In this document: piece by piece, positions 41,206 to 50,621 of the stretch
Numbering within the stretch: the stretch's first letter is position 1
Layout of the letters: each line of letters opens with the position of its first letter
Virus record (IMG/VR): IMGVR_UViG_3300050120_000210
Location: 85,125 to 149,124 of that record
DNA from: a virus
DNA: 64,000 nucleotides
Reading direction: 5' to 3' (one strand)
Program-made: the position numbers and the translations under genes
Notes under the pieces: model-generated
Told to the model about the DNA's origin: nothing
Databases searched by the model: none
What the model saw: only the letters and a program-made list of their open reading frames with translations

Positions 41206-41279
41206 CTAAGACAGTTGGAATTGAACCAACGACCTCATCCTATGCAGGGATGCGCTCTACCAGAGTGAGCTATATCGCA
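41206..41279 (-). tRNA. tRNA-Cys-like (anticodon GCA), imperfect acceptor
   Basis: D-arm GCTC/GAGC with TGGTA, anticodon stem CATCC/GGATG with loop CTGCATA (anticodon GCA), variable AGGTC, T-arm GTTGG TTCAATT CCAAC are all perfect. The acceptor pairs TGCGATA with TGTCTTA: five or six pairs with G-T wobbles and one C-T mismatch. The discriminator is G and CCA is not encoded, so the CCA-adding enzyme would be needed. The weak acceptor leaves open that it is a decoy or part of a larger RNA. Confidence 0.75.
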
Positions 41280-41982
41280 ATCCACCAAGACGTGCTGCCC
41301 CAGTTGCTTCACCAGCCTTTCAGCCGACAAAATACAACACGCCTCATCCCTTTCATCCGGCTAAGACTACTCAGGTGTCCTTTTGGACCTAGTGACGTTT
41401 TCACGCCCCAAGACCCTGAAGACTGCCACCCGCCCTAAGCTGCGAAGCCTCGGACCTGATGACTACCCGTTAACTCTCGACCATGGACGTGCTTTGCATG
41501 TCTCGGTGCAGGACGCAAACCCCGCTTGGACCGACCTGCTTTCCCCACCGGCGAACCGACAAGGGCATCGAGCCTAGTCCTATCCCCTCTCAGGGACCAA
41601 AACGCACATCGTCCGATCTATCTCCTATCCCGAAGGTAGAAGACCCTCTTTAGGAGGGTAGTTCGGGCCTCTTTGGATGGACTACAGTTGCCTGTAGGGA
41701 CGGTATGTGGACCTTCCGCCCTTATCCCACCTCGCGGCGGGTTATCCGATTATACTGGCGCCAAATCGCCAGTTCTCAACACCCGTCCTATCGGTCGAAC
41801 GAACTACCCCGCACATCGACCGAAGCCGACGTGCAAAGTGATCCAGTAGGATCGAAGAGACGTTCCGCACGCCGCCCGAAGGCGACTTAACCCGACCGAA
41901 GCCGAGAGGCACGGAGTGCCGAAACTTGTGTGCTAGGAGCGGGTTTTCCCGCTCTCAGCGAAATTTTTTGGTCTGTGACCGA
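41280..41982 (-). ncRNA. Candidate large structured RNA, about 700 nt
   Basis: No reading frame is supported. On the minus strand stable hairpins with special loops are dense: a 10-bp stem with TTCG loop (41811-41834), CGCC-TTCG-GGCG (41873-41884), CTACAG-GCAA-CTGTAG (41682-41697), ACCCTC/GAGGGT (41643-41659), CTGGCG/CGCCAG (41755-41772), GAGCGGG-AAAA-CCCGCTC (41937-41954), and GAAA-closed stems nearer the tRNA. C(TTCG)G and GNRA loops are stable only when this strand is the RNA. It starts at an early-type promoter and runs into tRNA-Cys. Size, phage location and tRNA neighbour recall GOLLD and ROOL RNAs; identity is not shown. Confidence 0.55.
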
Positions 41983-41988
41983 AACACC

Positions 41989-42017
41989 AACCTAACAACT
42001 CGCCATTTTCTGGTCAA
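41989..42017 (-). promoter_or_regulatory. Early-type promoter of the RNA unit, TTGACC-N17-TAGGTT
   Basis: TTGACC (42017-42012), 17-base spacer, TAGGTT (41994-41989) on the minus strand, preceded by AAAAAGTAG. There is no protein gene downstream before the terminator at 40751. Confidence 0.6.
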
Positions 42018-42445
42018 CTACTTTTTACGATCTCTCGTAATTATTTTCGTTCACCAGATGGTGGAAGCCGTTGGGAGAGCGCCGCTGCCCCAGCCGTGAT
42101 TTGGAAAGTAGCGACCCCTTTCGGAAGACGCAATATCCTTTTTCGCAATTTCGTGACGAAGCCTGTGGATAACTCGCAAACGAAACAACGAGGGGTCGTC
42201 AAGCCGTTTGGCCCGGCATTCTCGTTGAGCCAGCAGCCTCGTATCTTGATGACTGAGAGCAAACTCCCGCCTGTGGGAATGGCGTCCCCGGCACGTTCCC
42301 GAGGCCCTCCACTCAAAACCGCACAAGGCTCCAAAGCCCGCCGGTCCACAGCCCGTGTCATACCACGGCGCCACTCGTCCAGTTCTGATTAGCAGACAAC
42401 AAGTTACCAGTCAATCTGCGCGAAAACTCCAATTTTGAGTTTCGA
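42018..42445. other. Gene-free stretch upstream of the RNA promoter
   Basis: 428 bases with several overlapping open frames on both strands (such as 42096-42392 plus and 42041-42361 minus), none with a ribosome-binding site, a promoter or a recognisable protein. GC-rich arm-like words are present, but I see no clear long stem. Could be an additional RNA or a decayed gene. Confidence 0.4.
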
Positions 42446-42451
42446 TAAATA
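42446..42451 (+). promoter_or_regulatory. T4-like late promoter core TAAATA
   Basis: CGATAAATACTC on the plus strand, 30 bases before the preferred ATG of the second giant protein. Confidence 0.5.
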
Positions 42452-42481
42452 CTCGAAGCCTAATTGGATCATCTCCCTTCA

Positions 42482-45400
42482 ATGACACTGCGTCTCACAA
42501 CTCTGAATCTATCAGGATCGCTCACAGTGGGTAGGGATACCAATCCCGCTATCATGTGGGTTGCTCCGATGAACAAGGTTCTGGGTGCATTCAACGAAGG
42601 CGACGAGATCGAAACCGTCTTCAAGGCGACCGGCAAGAACCTCACCGCGCCCATCACCTATGAGCTTCACGTTGGTTCGCTGCCGGACGGCATCAGCTTT
42701 GATGAGACCAGCGGTTTGATGAGCGGTATTTTCACCGATCAAGTTGGCCTGTTCGATATCATCATTCGCGCGCAGAGTGGCGGAACGTTCCTCGATCATC
42801 CGTTCCGGCTCATCACCGGGCCGCATCCGTCGCCTGTCTGGATCACGCCTTCAGAGATTCTTGATTTTGGAAACGTAAACGAAACGGCGAACACCGCAGT
42901 TGAAGCCGTCGATCCCTATGAGCTTCCGGTTCAATATTCTGTGGTCGGCGGGCAGCTTCCGAGCGGGGTGTTCTTGGACCCCAACACCGGCGCCATCACT
43001 GGCACCTACCCGAACCTCGACGATGACCGCGAATACGATTTCACGTTGGCCGCGTCGAACGGCGACACCGCAGTGTTCCGTGACTTCAGCATCTATGTCG
43101 CAGCCGTCCCGCCTGAGTTCGCTTCGATTTGGGTCACTCCGGCCGGTTCGATTGGCTCTGGTTACGAACTCTCGTTCTTTGAGAGCACCGTGCTGGCCAT
43201 CGACCCGCGAGACGATCACATCACTTACGTGCGTGTGGCTGGCAACATTCCGCCGGGTCTGCAACTGGACGCGAACACCGGCCTGATGTCTGGCACGCTC
43301 GACGCGCAGCCGGACGACACCGAGTTCAAGATGATCTTGGGGGCGCGAAACAGCGTCTACACCACGAAGCGTCTGTTCCTCATCACCGTCAAACACGACG
43401 TTGCCCCGAGCTTCGAGATTCCGGGCGGGGACACGGGTCATCCGTTCCCCATCGGTCAGTTCATCGAAGGTTTCTCGATGAGATTCACACCGAACGTCAC
43501 GTCGAATCCTGAACTCCCGATCAGCTACACGGCGGTCGGTCTGCCTGATAACGTTGGCATCGACGTGAACAACGGCATGGTTTCGTCCGATTCCTTGCCG
43601 CTGGTGCCAGAGCCGCGCAACAGCGACGAGACCGTTCAGTTCTCGATCACCGCATCCGATGGTTTGAAGTCAGCTTCGCATCAATTCGTTTTCGTGATCC
43701 TGCGCGACTTGCCGCCGGTCTGGCAGCCGGTCGGCAACAGCCTCGGCCAAGATTTCGGAGGCACGGTGTTTGCTTCTCCGTTGCCGCTCGCCGTTGATGT
43801 TTACGCCCGTCCCGTTGTCTACACGCTATCCGATCAAACTCCGCTTCCCGATGGTCTGACGTTCGACCCGGATCAAGGCGAAATCAGCGGCAACCTTCCG
43901 CCCACACCCGATGACGATATCGACATTCCGCTGACGATCACTGCGGTCAGCGGTGTCAATCCGGCGATCAAGGATTGGACGATTACGGCATGGCACAACA
44001 TCCCGGCTATCTGGGATACTGACGCTGGCTCGCTCGGCATCATCATCGAGAACACCAACTCATCGGTAAGCGTCGCCGCGCACGATTTCCACGGTGAGCA
44101 GGCCGTGACCTACGCGATGGCGAACGCGACAGTTCTGCCGCCGGGTCTCACGTTGATCGCGAACTCAGGCGCCATCGTCGGCACGACGCAGAGCATTTCC
44201 GATCCCAATCTGGAAACGACGGTCTTCACCATCGAAGCGTCGTTCAACGGTCTGCTGCCGACCACTCGCGATTTCTCGATCAGCGTGCAAAAGAACTATC
44301 CGCCCGTGTGGGACACCCCGGCCGGAAGCCTGCTCTCTGTCCTCGCCCAGCAAGATTTCGGCGTTTCCGTCGTCGGTCACGATCCGAACGGCTCGCCGTT
44401 GATCTATGCGATTATCGACACGAACATTCCTGATATTCCCGACATCGTCACGACGCCCACTGACGTGACGGGTCGATTCCCGCCGACAACCGTCGATCAA
44501 ACATTTTTCTACAAAGTTTCGATCAGCGATGGCGTGAACCTGCCTATCGAACGAGACTTCACGCTGACTTCGTTGGCCAACTTGCCGCCGGTTTGGGTGA
44601 CGAACGCGGGTACTATTCTCGACGCATTCGAACATACTGACGTGAGCATTCAACTCGATGCGTTCGACCCAGAGGGTGCGGATATCGAGTTCTACATCAC
44701 GCCCAACACCAACGATATCTACAAAGAAGGCAACACTGTCTACCTTACGATGTCAAACACCGGCCTCGTCACCGGCACCCTTCCGCACGTCGATTCAGAC
44801 ACGACCATTTCGTTCACCGCAATTGCGTGGGATCAAACCGGCGAGCGCGGTAACAATCGCTATCTGGCAACGAGCCAGAGTTTCGACATCGTCGTGCGGT
44901 TCAACACCCCGCCGACGTGGAATACGGCCGCCGATATTGAAGGTCTTGAACGCACTGCGTTCTCCTTGACGTTCAGCGCCAGCGGCGCGGGTAATCTTCC
45001 GCAAATCGTTTACACGCTGAAGAGTGGATCGTTCCCCACAGGTCTGACCATGGATGCCAACGGCGTGCTGAGTGGTATCCTTCCGGCCGTAAGCTCGGAC
45101 CAAGATTTCATCTTCACGATGACCGCCGACAACGGCATCAAGCAGTCCGACCGAACCTTCACATTCACGGTGGTTGAGAATGTGCCCCCGGTTTGGGACA
45201 CCCCCGCCGGAGAGTTCATCAGTCATCTTGGACAGATTCCGTTCAGCGCCCAAATCATCGGCCACGATGACAACTCGCCGCTTGGTAACCCGGTGACGTA
45301 TACCCTCACCGATGTGGGTAATGTGCCTGTCACCGTCTCCTTCACCGCCGCCAATCCGATCACCGCCAACTCGAACATCACCGGCGTGATGAGCGGGCAT

Positions 45401-48400
45401 TTGCCGCTCGTGGAGAACTCGGACGCGCTTTACACCTTCACCGCCGCACTGAACGATGGTCTTGCCCCGCCGGTCAGCCGCACGTTCACAATTCGCAATC
45501 TGGCCGACCGTGATCCCCTGTGGGGAACACCCGCTGGCTCGATTGGCGTCGGCACTGAAAACAAGCCCTTCACGTTCACGCTTGGTGCAACGGACCCCGA
45601 AGCAAACACGGTTGTGTATGCTCTCGCCAATGGCACCAATTTGCCGGATGGACTTACGCTTTCGAGCAGCGGCTTCATCAGCGGCACTATGCCGCCCGCA
45701 GCATCCGATACCGATTATCCGTTCTCGGTTTTCGCGAGTGATGGAACACACGAATCGTTCCGCGATTTCACCGTCACGGTGCAGCATGATTTCCCGCCTG
45801 TCTGGGTTACTCCCGCAGGTAGCTTGGGCACGATCCTTGGTGGTTTCAGTTCAAGTTTCCGCATCGAAGCGACCGATCAAAACCCGCACGACACGGTCAC
45901 TTACAGCGTGGTCAGTGGCTCATTGCCGCCCGGCCTTGCGCTACTAGACACCGGTTTCATCAACGGCGCCATGGACACTATCCCTGCCGATGAAGACTAT
46001 AACTTCACGGCACAAGCGACAGACGGCACGAACCCGATCACACGGGCGTTCGCGATCTCTGGTGTGCGAAACCAGCCTCCGGTGTTTGTGCCGGGTGGCA
46101 GCCGCCTTGCTCGTCAAAAAGAACAGACGAACTTCACCGCGTTCATCGACGTGTTCGATCCTGACGGTGGTGATATTGCCGAACGCAAAGTCACCGGCTT
46201 GCCTGATGGCCTGACCTTCAACACCAGCACATTCAACATCGAAGGTGTGCTGCCTGCGGTCACCGAAGACAAAACGTATTCGTTCGATTATCTGGCGAAT
46301 GACGGCATTGTCGCGAACACGCAGACTTACACCATCGACGTGCTGTTTAGCTCTCCACCGGTCTTCCAAGGGTCTTCTACGCTCAATCGAGCGGTTGAGG
46401 GTCAAATCTACGCTGGCGACCAGATCACGGCCCTCTCAAATGGGTCCACGGTATTCTATTCGGTGTCTGGTGGCGAAATGCCGGACGGCATCAACTTGGC
46501 GTCCAACGGACAGGTTACCGGCGTGGCGCCGGGTATAGACACCGACACCAACTTCATCTTTGACGTGACCGCATCGACTGGCATCAAGTCCAGCGTTCGC
46601 ACCTACACGCTATCGGTCATCAAAAACCAGCCGCCTGTGTGGGACAGCAATGCAACGATCTCGCCGTTCGCGCAAGAAGGCCAGCACATCTCCTACTCGT
46701 TGGTCGCTCACGACATCAACGGGCAGAACCTCACTTACACCTTCCAGAGCGGTGCGATCCCTTCCGGTTGGATTTACAACGCTACCAGCAATGGCGTGAC
46801 CATTTCGGGGACCGGTCAAGACCTGACCTCTCTGGCCAACGACGCGGTCTATACCTTCACGATTGGCGCGTCGAACGGCTTCATCCGTACTGATCGTCTG
46901 TTTACGATTGTCGTGCATTACAATTCGCCGCCGATTTGGGGTGGTAATTCCGTCGTCGCGAACGTGGTCGAACAGACTGCGGTGGTGACCAGCGTGCACG
47001 CCACCGATCCCGAAGGCAACGCGGTGACTTACGCGGCCAACACCGCGACCTTTGGTTTCCCGTCGTGGCTGACGCTCAATGCGAACAGCGGGCAACTGAG
47101 CGGCACCGTGCCGCCGGTGCTCTCCAATTCGTCTGTGCCGTTTACGATTGCAGCGTCGGACGGCAATCGTTCGGCCAATCGCGACTTCTCGATCAACATC
47201 ATCCACAACGTCTCGAAGGTCGATCCCTTCGCAAATGCCGTGTCGCTCATCATGCACATGGAAAACTTCAACGACTTCGCGACGCTTCCTCCGCGCACAT
47301 TCTCGGTGACTTCTCCGGCCGCGTTGTCTTCCGCGCAGTTCCTCTTCGGGAGCAAGAGCCTGTTCGCCAATGGCGGCGCCATCACTACCCCATCTACGAC
47401 GGACACGTTGCTGGCGAACTCTGAATGGACTGTGGAGTTCTGGGCTTTCCCGACTTCCACGGGAACACAGCGCGTGTTGAACAGCAACGGACCTACCAAT
47501 TTCTGGAACGTGAACATCGCTTCTGGAAATTGGGTGTTCAACGCAACGAATAGCGGCGGGACGATCATCGGTGGTGGGCTCACTCTTGGCGCCATCGTCT
47601 TGAATCAGTGGCAGCACGTCGCGATCACCCGAGGCACGGATGGTGTCATTCGTGGGTTCGTCAATGGTGTCGTCGCTGGGGCCACGATCTCTGGCGCCGT
47701 CAGCAGCAGCGGCGGTAGCGGCTTGTTCTCGATTGGCGGCGATAGCAATGACAGTGTGTTCTCGACCGTCTTCATGGACGAGGTTCGTATCACGCAGAAG
47801 CAACGCTACACCGCGACCTTCACGCCCGTCACAAACCCGTTCCCGAATCCGCCTCTGTGGTTGACCGCCAACGCAACACTGATCGCTAGCGGCCCGGAAA
47901 ACAGTGTCGTGACAGCCCCAACCCCGGTGGTTGCTTACGACAACGACAACACTGGCTCAATGTCGTCATATACGATCACTTCGACAACGCCATTCTCCTA
48001 TGGCGTTGCGGGGAACACCGGCGTCTTGAACGGTTTCTTCCCGACGCTAGTGACTGACGCGAACTTCCCGATTGTGACTGTGGCCCGTGATGGCAACGGC
48101 AACTGGACCGCACCGCGCACTTTCTTCGCCAAGTCCAATGCCGCCACCGCCGCCAACATGGTCATGTCGTGGCGCTTCAACAAAGACATGACTTCGAGCG
48201 ACTTCTCGCTATCGACTGGCAACGCGGTTGTTGGACAACCGGGCATCAGCGGAGGCACGGCGACTTATGCTCAGGCGCCCGCTCCGCATGGCACTGAAAC
48301 AGCCATGTGGACAGGGAACACCGGCACCGGGCTCTCGTGGGATACAGGTGTTGGTCATTTCAACTTCCTGTCCGGCTCGTTCACGCTTGAAATGTGGGTC

Positions 48401-48841
48401 TATATGGCTGGCGGTTATCCGCAAAATGTGGGCGGCGGAAACCGGGCGCTATTCATCATCACGCCGTCAGCCTTCAACAGCAATTTCCGACTGTTCCGAT
48501 ATGAGTCGTCGCCATCTCCGACCGGAAACATGGCTATGACCTTCATGGACATCAACCGACCGGCCGGGTGCCCAACGGGTCAGGATTTGGTGCCAAATGC
48601 ATGGCAGCACGTCGCGTTCACCAGAAACGCAACCACCAGCACGAACACGCTTTGGTTGAATGGTGTTGCCGGGCCGAGCACAACGACATCAAGTCCCGCA
48701 ATCGGGACATTCGATAACTGCAACCTGCTGATAAACCCGGCGGCGTCCACAGCTTATGTGAACGTCTTCTATCACTCGATCATTTTCTGGAACGTGCTGA
48801 AATACACGAGCACGTTCACCCCGGTCTGGCCGGGCTACTAA
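42482..48841 (+). CDS. Second giant Ig-like/LamG adhesin or fibre protein, 2,119 aa
   Basis: About 17 Ig-like (He_PIG-type) repeats with SLP.G..., NTG.I.GT.P and FTI.A.DG...R.F signatures fill residues about 20-1580, followed by LamG-like modules at about 47220-47830 and 48150-48838 (MDEVRITQKQRYTATF; ALFII...W.HVAFTRN). It has the same design as the 7252-18651 protein but is shorter and more diverged between repeats. No signal peptide. Likely a virion fibre or whisker that contacts the host surface. The start ATG at 42482 is uncertain because a TTG at 42464 is in frame and neither has a Shine-Dalgarno site. Its stop overlaps the convergent gene. Confidence 0.8.
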   Translation: MTLRLTTLNLSGSLTVGRDTNPAIMWVAPMNKVLGAFNEGDEIETVFKATGKNLTAPITYELHVGSLPDGISFDETSGLMSGIFTDQVGLFDIIIRAQSGGTFLDHPFRLITGPHPSPVWITPSEILDFGNVNETANTAVEAVDPYELPVQYSVVGGQLPSGVFLDPNTGAITGTYPNLDDDREYDFTLAASNGDTAVFRDFSIYVAAVPPEFASIWVTPAGSIGSGYELSFFESTVLAIDPRDDHITYVRVAGNIPPGLQLDANTGLMSGTLDAQPDDTEFKMILGARNSVYTTKRLFLITVKHDVAPSFEIPGGDTGHPFPIGQFIEGFSMRFTPNVTSNPELPISYTAVGLPDNVGIDVNNGMVSSDSLPLVPEPRNSDETVQFSITASDGLKSASHQFVFVILRDLPPVWQPVGNSLGQDFGGTVFASPLPLAVDVYARPVVYTLSDQTPLPDGLTFDPDQGEISGNLPPTPDDDIDIPLTITAVSGVNPAIKDWTITAWHNIPAIWDTDAGSLGIIIENTNSSVSVAAHDFHGEQAVTYAMANATVLPPGLTLIANSGAIVGTTQSISDPNLETTVFTIEASFNGLLPTTRDFSISVQKNYPPVWDTPAGSLLSVLAQQDFGVSVVGHDPNGSPLIYAIIDTNIPDIPDIVTTPTDVTGRFPPTTVDQTFFYKVSISDGVNLPIERDFTLTSLANLPPVWVTNAGTILDAFEHTDVSIQLDAFDPEGADIEFYITPNTNDIYKEGNTVYLTMSNTGLVTGTLPHVDSDTTISFTAIAWDQTGERGNNRYLATSQSFDIVVRFNTPPTWNTAADIEGLERTAFSLTFSASGAGNLPQIVYTLKSGSFPTGLTMDANGVLSGILPAVSSDQDFIFTMTADNGIKQSDRTFTFTVVENVPPVWDTPAGEFISHLGQIPFSAQIIGHDDNSPLGNPVTYTLTDVGNVPVTVSFTAANPITANSNITGVMSGHLPLVENSDALYTFTAALNDGLAPPVSRTFTIRNLADRDPLWGTPAGSIGVGTENKPFTFTLGATDPEANTVVYALANGTNLPDGLTLSSSGFISGTMPPAASDTDYPFSVFASDGTHESFRDFTVTVQHDFPPVWVTPAGSLGTILGGFSSSFRIEATDQNPHDTVTYSVVSGSLPPGLALLDTGFINGAMDTIPADEDYNFTAQATDGTNPITRAFAISGVRNQPPVFVPGGSRLARQKEQTNFTAFIDVFDPDGGDIAERKVTGLPDGLTFNTSTFNIEGVLPAVTEDKTYSFDYLANDGIVANTQTYTIDVLFSSPPVFQGSSTLNRAVEGQIYAGDQITALSNGSTVFYSVSGGEMPDGINLASNGQVTGVAPGIDTDTNFIFDVTASTGIKSSVRTYTLSVIKNQPPVWDSNATISPFAQEGQHISYSLVAHDINGQNLTYTFQSGAIPSGWIYNATSNGVTISGTGQDLTSLANDAVYTFTIGASNGFIRTDRLFTIVVHYNSPPIWGGNSVVANVVEQTAVVTSVHATDPEGNAVTYAANTATFGFPSWLTLNANSGQLSGTVPPVLSNSSVPFTIAASDGNRSANRDFSINIIHNVSKVDPFANAVSLIMHMENFNDFATLPPRTFSVTSPAALSSAQFLFGSKSLFANGGAITTPSTTDTLLANSEWTVEFWAFPTSTGTQRVLNSNGPTNFWNVNIASGNWVFNATNSGGTIIGGGLTLGAIVLNQWQHVAITRGTDGVIRGFVNGVVAGATISGAVSSSGGSGLFSIGGDSNDSVFSTVFMDEVRITQKQRYTATFTPVTNPFPNPPLWLTANATLIASGPENSVVTAPTPVVAYDNDNTGSMSSYTITSTTPFSYGVAGNTGVLNGFFPTLVTDANFPIVTVARDGNGNWTAPRTFFAKSNAATAANMVMSWRFNKDMTSSDFSLSTGNAVVGQPGISGGTATYAQAPAPHGTETAMWTGNTGTGLSWDTGVGHFNFLSGSFTLEMWVYMAGGYPQNVGGGNRALFIITPSAFNSNFRLFRYESSPSPTGNMAMTFMDINRPAGCPTGQDLVPNAWQHVAFTRNATTSTNTLWLNGVAGPSTTTSSPAIGTFDNCNLLINPAASTAYVNVFYHSIIFWNVLKYTSTFTPVWPGY

Positions 48842-49059
48842 AGATAAAGCGAGATCGATTTGCGGAAATCGTCAACCTCACGCTTTTGCGTGGGATTGAG
48901 ATTGGCCGGATGCGTTCGTTTGCCATCCAGTGACACCGAGATACCGGACAATGTTTTGTGGTGCTCACGCCATGTCCAGAGCGGCGGGCCAAACGGAACC
49001 GGTAGACCTTTCATGATCCAACGCGGGGGCGGTGGAACTGGCATAGGAACTCCGGTCAT
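48838..49059 (-). CDS. Small proline-rich protein, 73 aa
   Basis: Not recognised. MTGVPMPVPPPPRWIMKGLP and PFGPPLWTWREHH form a Pro/Trp-rich N-terminal half; the rest is basic (KREVDDFRKSISLYL). ATG overlaps the upstream stop by four bases. The stop overlaps the giant gene's stop on the other strand. Confidence 0.5.
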   Translation of the reverse strand: MTGVPMPVPPPPRWIMKGLPVPFGPPLWTWREHHKTLSGISVSLDGKRTHPANLNPTQKREVDDFRKSISLYL

Positions 49060-49553
49060 TTGGATTTCACGAGTTCCGCGAAATCCTGCATAAGCCACAT
49101 GAGCATAGTGGTGTCGTCCACGGGCAGCTTAATACAGCGCACTGGATCGACGTTGACTACGTTATGCCGCCATTGATCTGGTGGCACTCGTTCGCCGTTC
49201 CGAACGGTTGAGCGAGCCTTCAGGCCACCGAGCCGCGTCAATTCCAAGACTTTGCCGATTTCCAAGGCGTGCGTGTTGCTGGTCTTCACCGAATAGCACA
49301 CGTAGGAATCAACGACGATCTCGCGGCCGGTCATATCCATGACTGGAAGCACTTTTGGATCACCGAACTCGTCCAATTCTTCCAGTGCCGAGTAGTGCAG
49401 GTTGATTTCGGTTCCACTGTCGAGAGACAGGTAAATCTTGCCCCCACTTTCGTATTGGAATTTACCGAAGTTGCCCTTGTCTTTGCCGGTCGCCACGTAG
49501 AGACGTGGACGATCCTTGTTCTTCACGATACGCTTGAACTGCCACTGTTTCAT
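49056..49553 (-). CDS. Uncharacterised protein, 165 aa
   Basis: Not recognised. Begins MKQWQFKRIVKNKDRPRLY. Beta-rich first half (YESGGKIYLSLDSGTEINLH) and a second half reading GREIVVDSYVCYSVKTSN that looks like a small SH3-type barrel; C-terminal helix MLMWLMQDFAELVKSK. Overlaps both neighbours by four bases. Confidence 0.6.
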   Translation of the reverse strand: MKQWQFKRIVKNKDRPRLYVATGKDKGNFGKFQYESGGKIYLSLDSGTEINLHYSALEELDEFGDPKVLPVMDMTGREIVVDSYVCYSVKTSNTHALEIGKVLELTRLGGLKARSTVRNGERVPPDQWRHNVVNVDPVRCIKLPVDDTTMLMWLMQDFAELVKSK

Positions 49554-50074
49554 GAAAACTTCAGCTTCGCATTGATCGCATCCACGCTCGACTCGAACGT
49601 GATTATCATGGTCGTCTTGCCTTGGATGTGAAAGCGGTTACGGAGGTTGGCGATGCACCATTCCGACACGATTTCTTTGTCTTCACCGTTGCGGACTTCG
49701 ATTGTGTAGAACTCGCCATTTGCGTCGCGCTCCCACGTCTGCGCTTGCACGCTTTTCAGACGACTGAACTGACGATGCGTCAGGCGTTTGCCCTCATGGA
49801 ACGGAAGAACCATTTGAGTGCGGGCGCCGTAATCGGTTGGGTGCAGAAGACGGAACCGGTCATCGATTTTGGCGAAGAGAGATACTTTGAAATGATGGCG
49901 TGTGTAAGGAGCCGTGGGCTCCGGGTCTGGGTGCGATTGAAAGATCGCTCGATCCATGAATGAGAACCACAGTTGGCGAGGATCATACTTGCCGCGCATC
50001 ATCATGAAGTCGTCGCCGACCACATAGAAGTTACCCTGTTCCGGGGTCTTAGCTGCAAGCTTGGTGACGCGCAT
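49550..50074 (-). CDS. DA..K-motif family-like protein, 174 aa
   Basis: Begins MRVTKLAAKTPEQGNFY. The C-terminus TMIITFESSVDAINAKLKFS follows the family motif of the small proteins (F-E-x3-D-A-x3-K-L-x-F), here on a longer body with WLxFxD and a HHFKVSLFAK strand. First gene of a three-gene unit. No ribosome-binding site is clear (CGTTTACCAC before ATG). Function unknown. Confidence 0.6.
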   Translation of the reverse strand: MRVTKLAAKTPEQGNFYVVGDDFMMMRGKYDPRQLWFSFMDRAIFQSHPDPEPTAPYTRHHFKVSLFAKIDDRFRLLHPTDYGARTQMVLPFHEGKRLTHRQFSRLKSVQAQTWERDANGEFYTIEVRNGEDKEIVSEWCIANLRNRFHIQGKTTMIITFESSVDAINAKLKFS

Positions 50075-50139
50075 GTGGTAAACGAAACCCTCTCAGTTCT
50101 GGACTTTACTCGAAGGGAATCGGTGGTGCAATAAACGAA

Positions 50140-50169
50140 AAGCTCGAAGCCATTTCTGACTTCGAGCTT
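50140..50169 (-). terminator. Terminator after the 50205-50621 gene
   Basis: Stem AAGCTCGAAG/CTTCGAGCTT with a 10-base loop; on the minus strand followed by TTCGTTTATT. Confidence 0.85.
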
Positions 50170-50204
50170 CGTTATCCAGAGTAAGTGGACAGGGAGGGTC
50201 ACAC

Positions 50205-50621
50205 CTACTTATGTCGGGTTTTACCTAGTTCTAAGTGGTCTTTTTGGACCAACAAAGATCGAGCATCATAGGCCGACAGGCGACGCAAAAGCTCGTATTT
50301 GTCCCACTCGCGATCCCACTCGTCATTCGCGTCCGAAAGTTGCTGTTTTCCGTCACGCCCGAGTGGTTTTCTCTTCAAAGGAACCAATTTACTGGTCCAA
50401 ATGCTCAACAAAACGATTAGTTGTTCATTGAGGTTTGGGTACTGTTCGAGCGCCGTGATTGTCCGATCTTGCGAATAGGGCAAAACAAAAATCTTCTTGA
50501 ACGCGGTATCAGCTTCATCGGCCGTCATTCCGATGTCCAAGGCATCATGACGTGCCTTTAGCGAGCGGGCGAGCAGCAGAAGGGAATAGGGATCGAGGAT
50601 AATTTCGTTCAAGGTCCCCAC
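50205..50621 (-). CDS. Uncharacterised helical protein, 138 aa
   Basis: Not recognised. Mostly helical, begins MGTLNEIILDPYSLLLLAR, with a Leu/Ile-rich middle and a charged WDREWDKYELLRRLSAYDAR part. GTG start inside the end of the upstream gene (13-base overlap). Last gene of a long minus operon (from 54197 or earlier) that ends at the terminator at 50140-50169. Confidence 0.55.
   Translation of the reverse strand: MGTLNEIILDPYSLLLLARSLKARHDALDIGMTADEADTAFKKIFVLPYSQDRTITALEQYPNLNEQLIVLLSIWTSKLVPLKRKPLGRDGKQQLSDANDEWDREWDKYELLRRLSAYDARSLLVQKDHLELGKTRHK

Noticed and set aside
42096-42392. 98-residue plus-strand frame in the gene-free tract
   Set aside because: No ribosome-binding site, low-complexity basic composition, overlaps an equally open minus frame.
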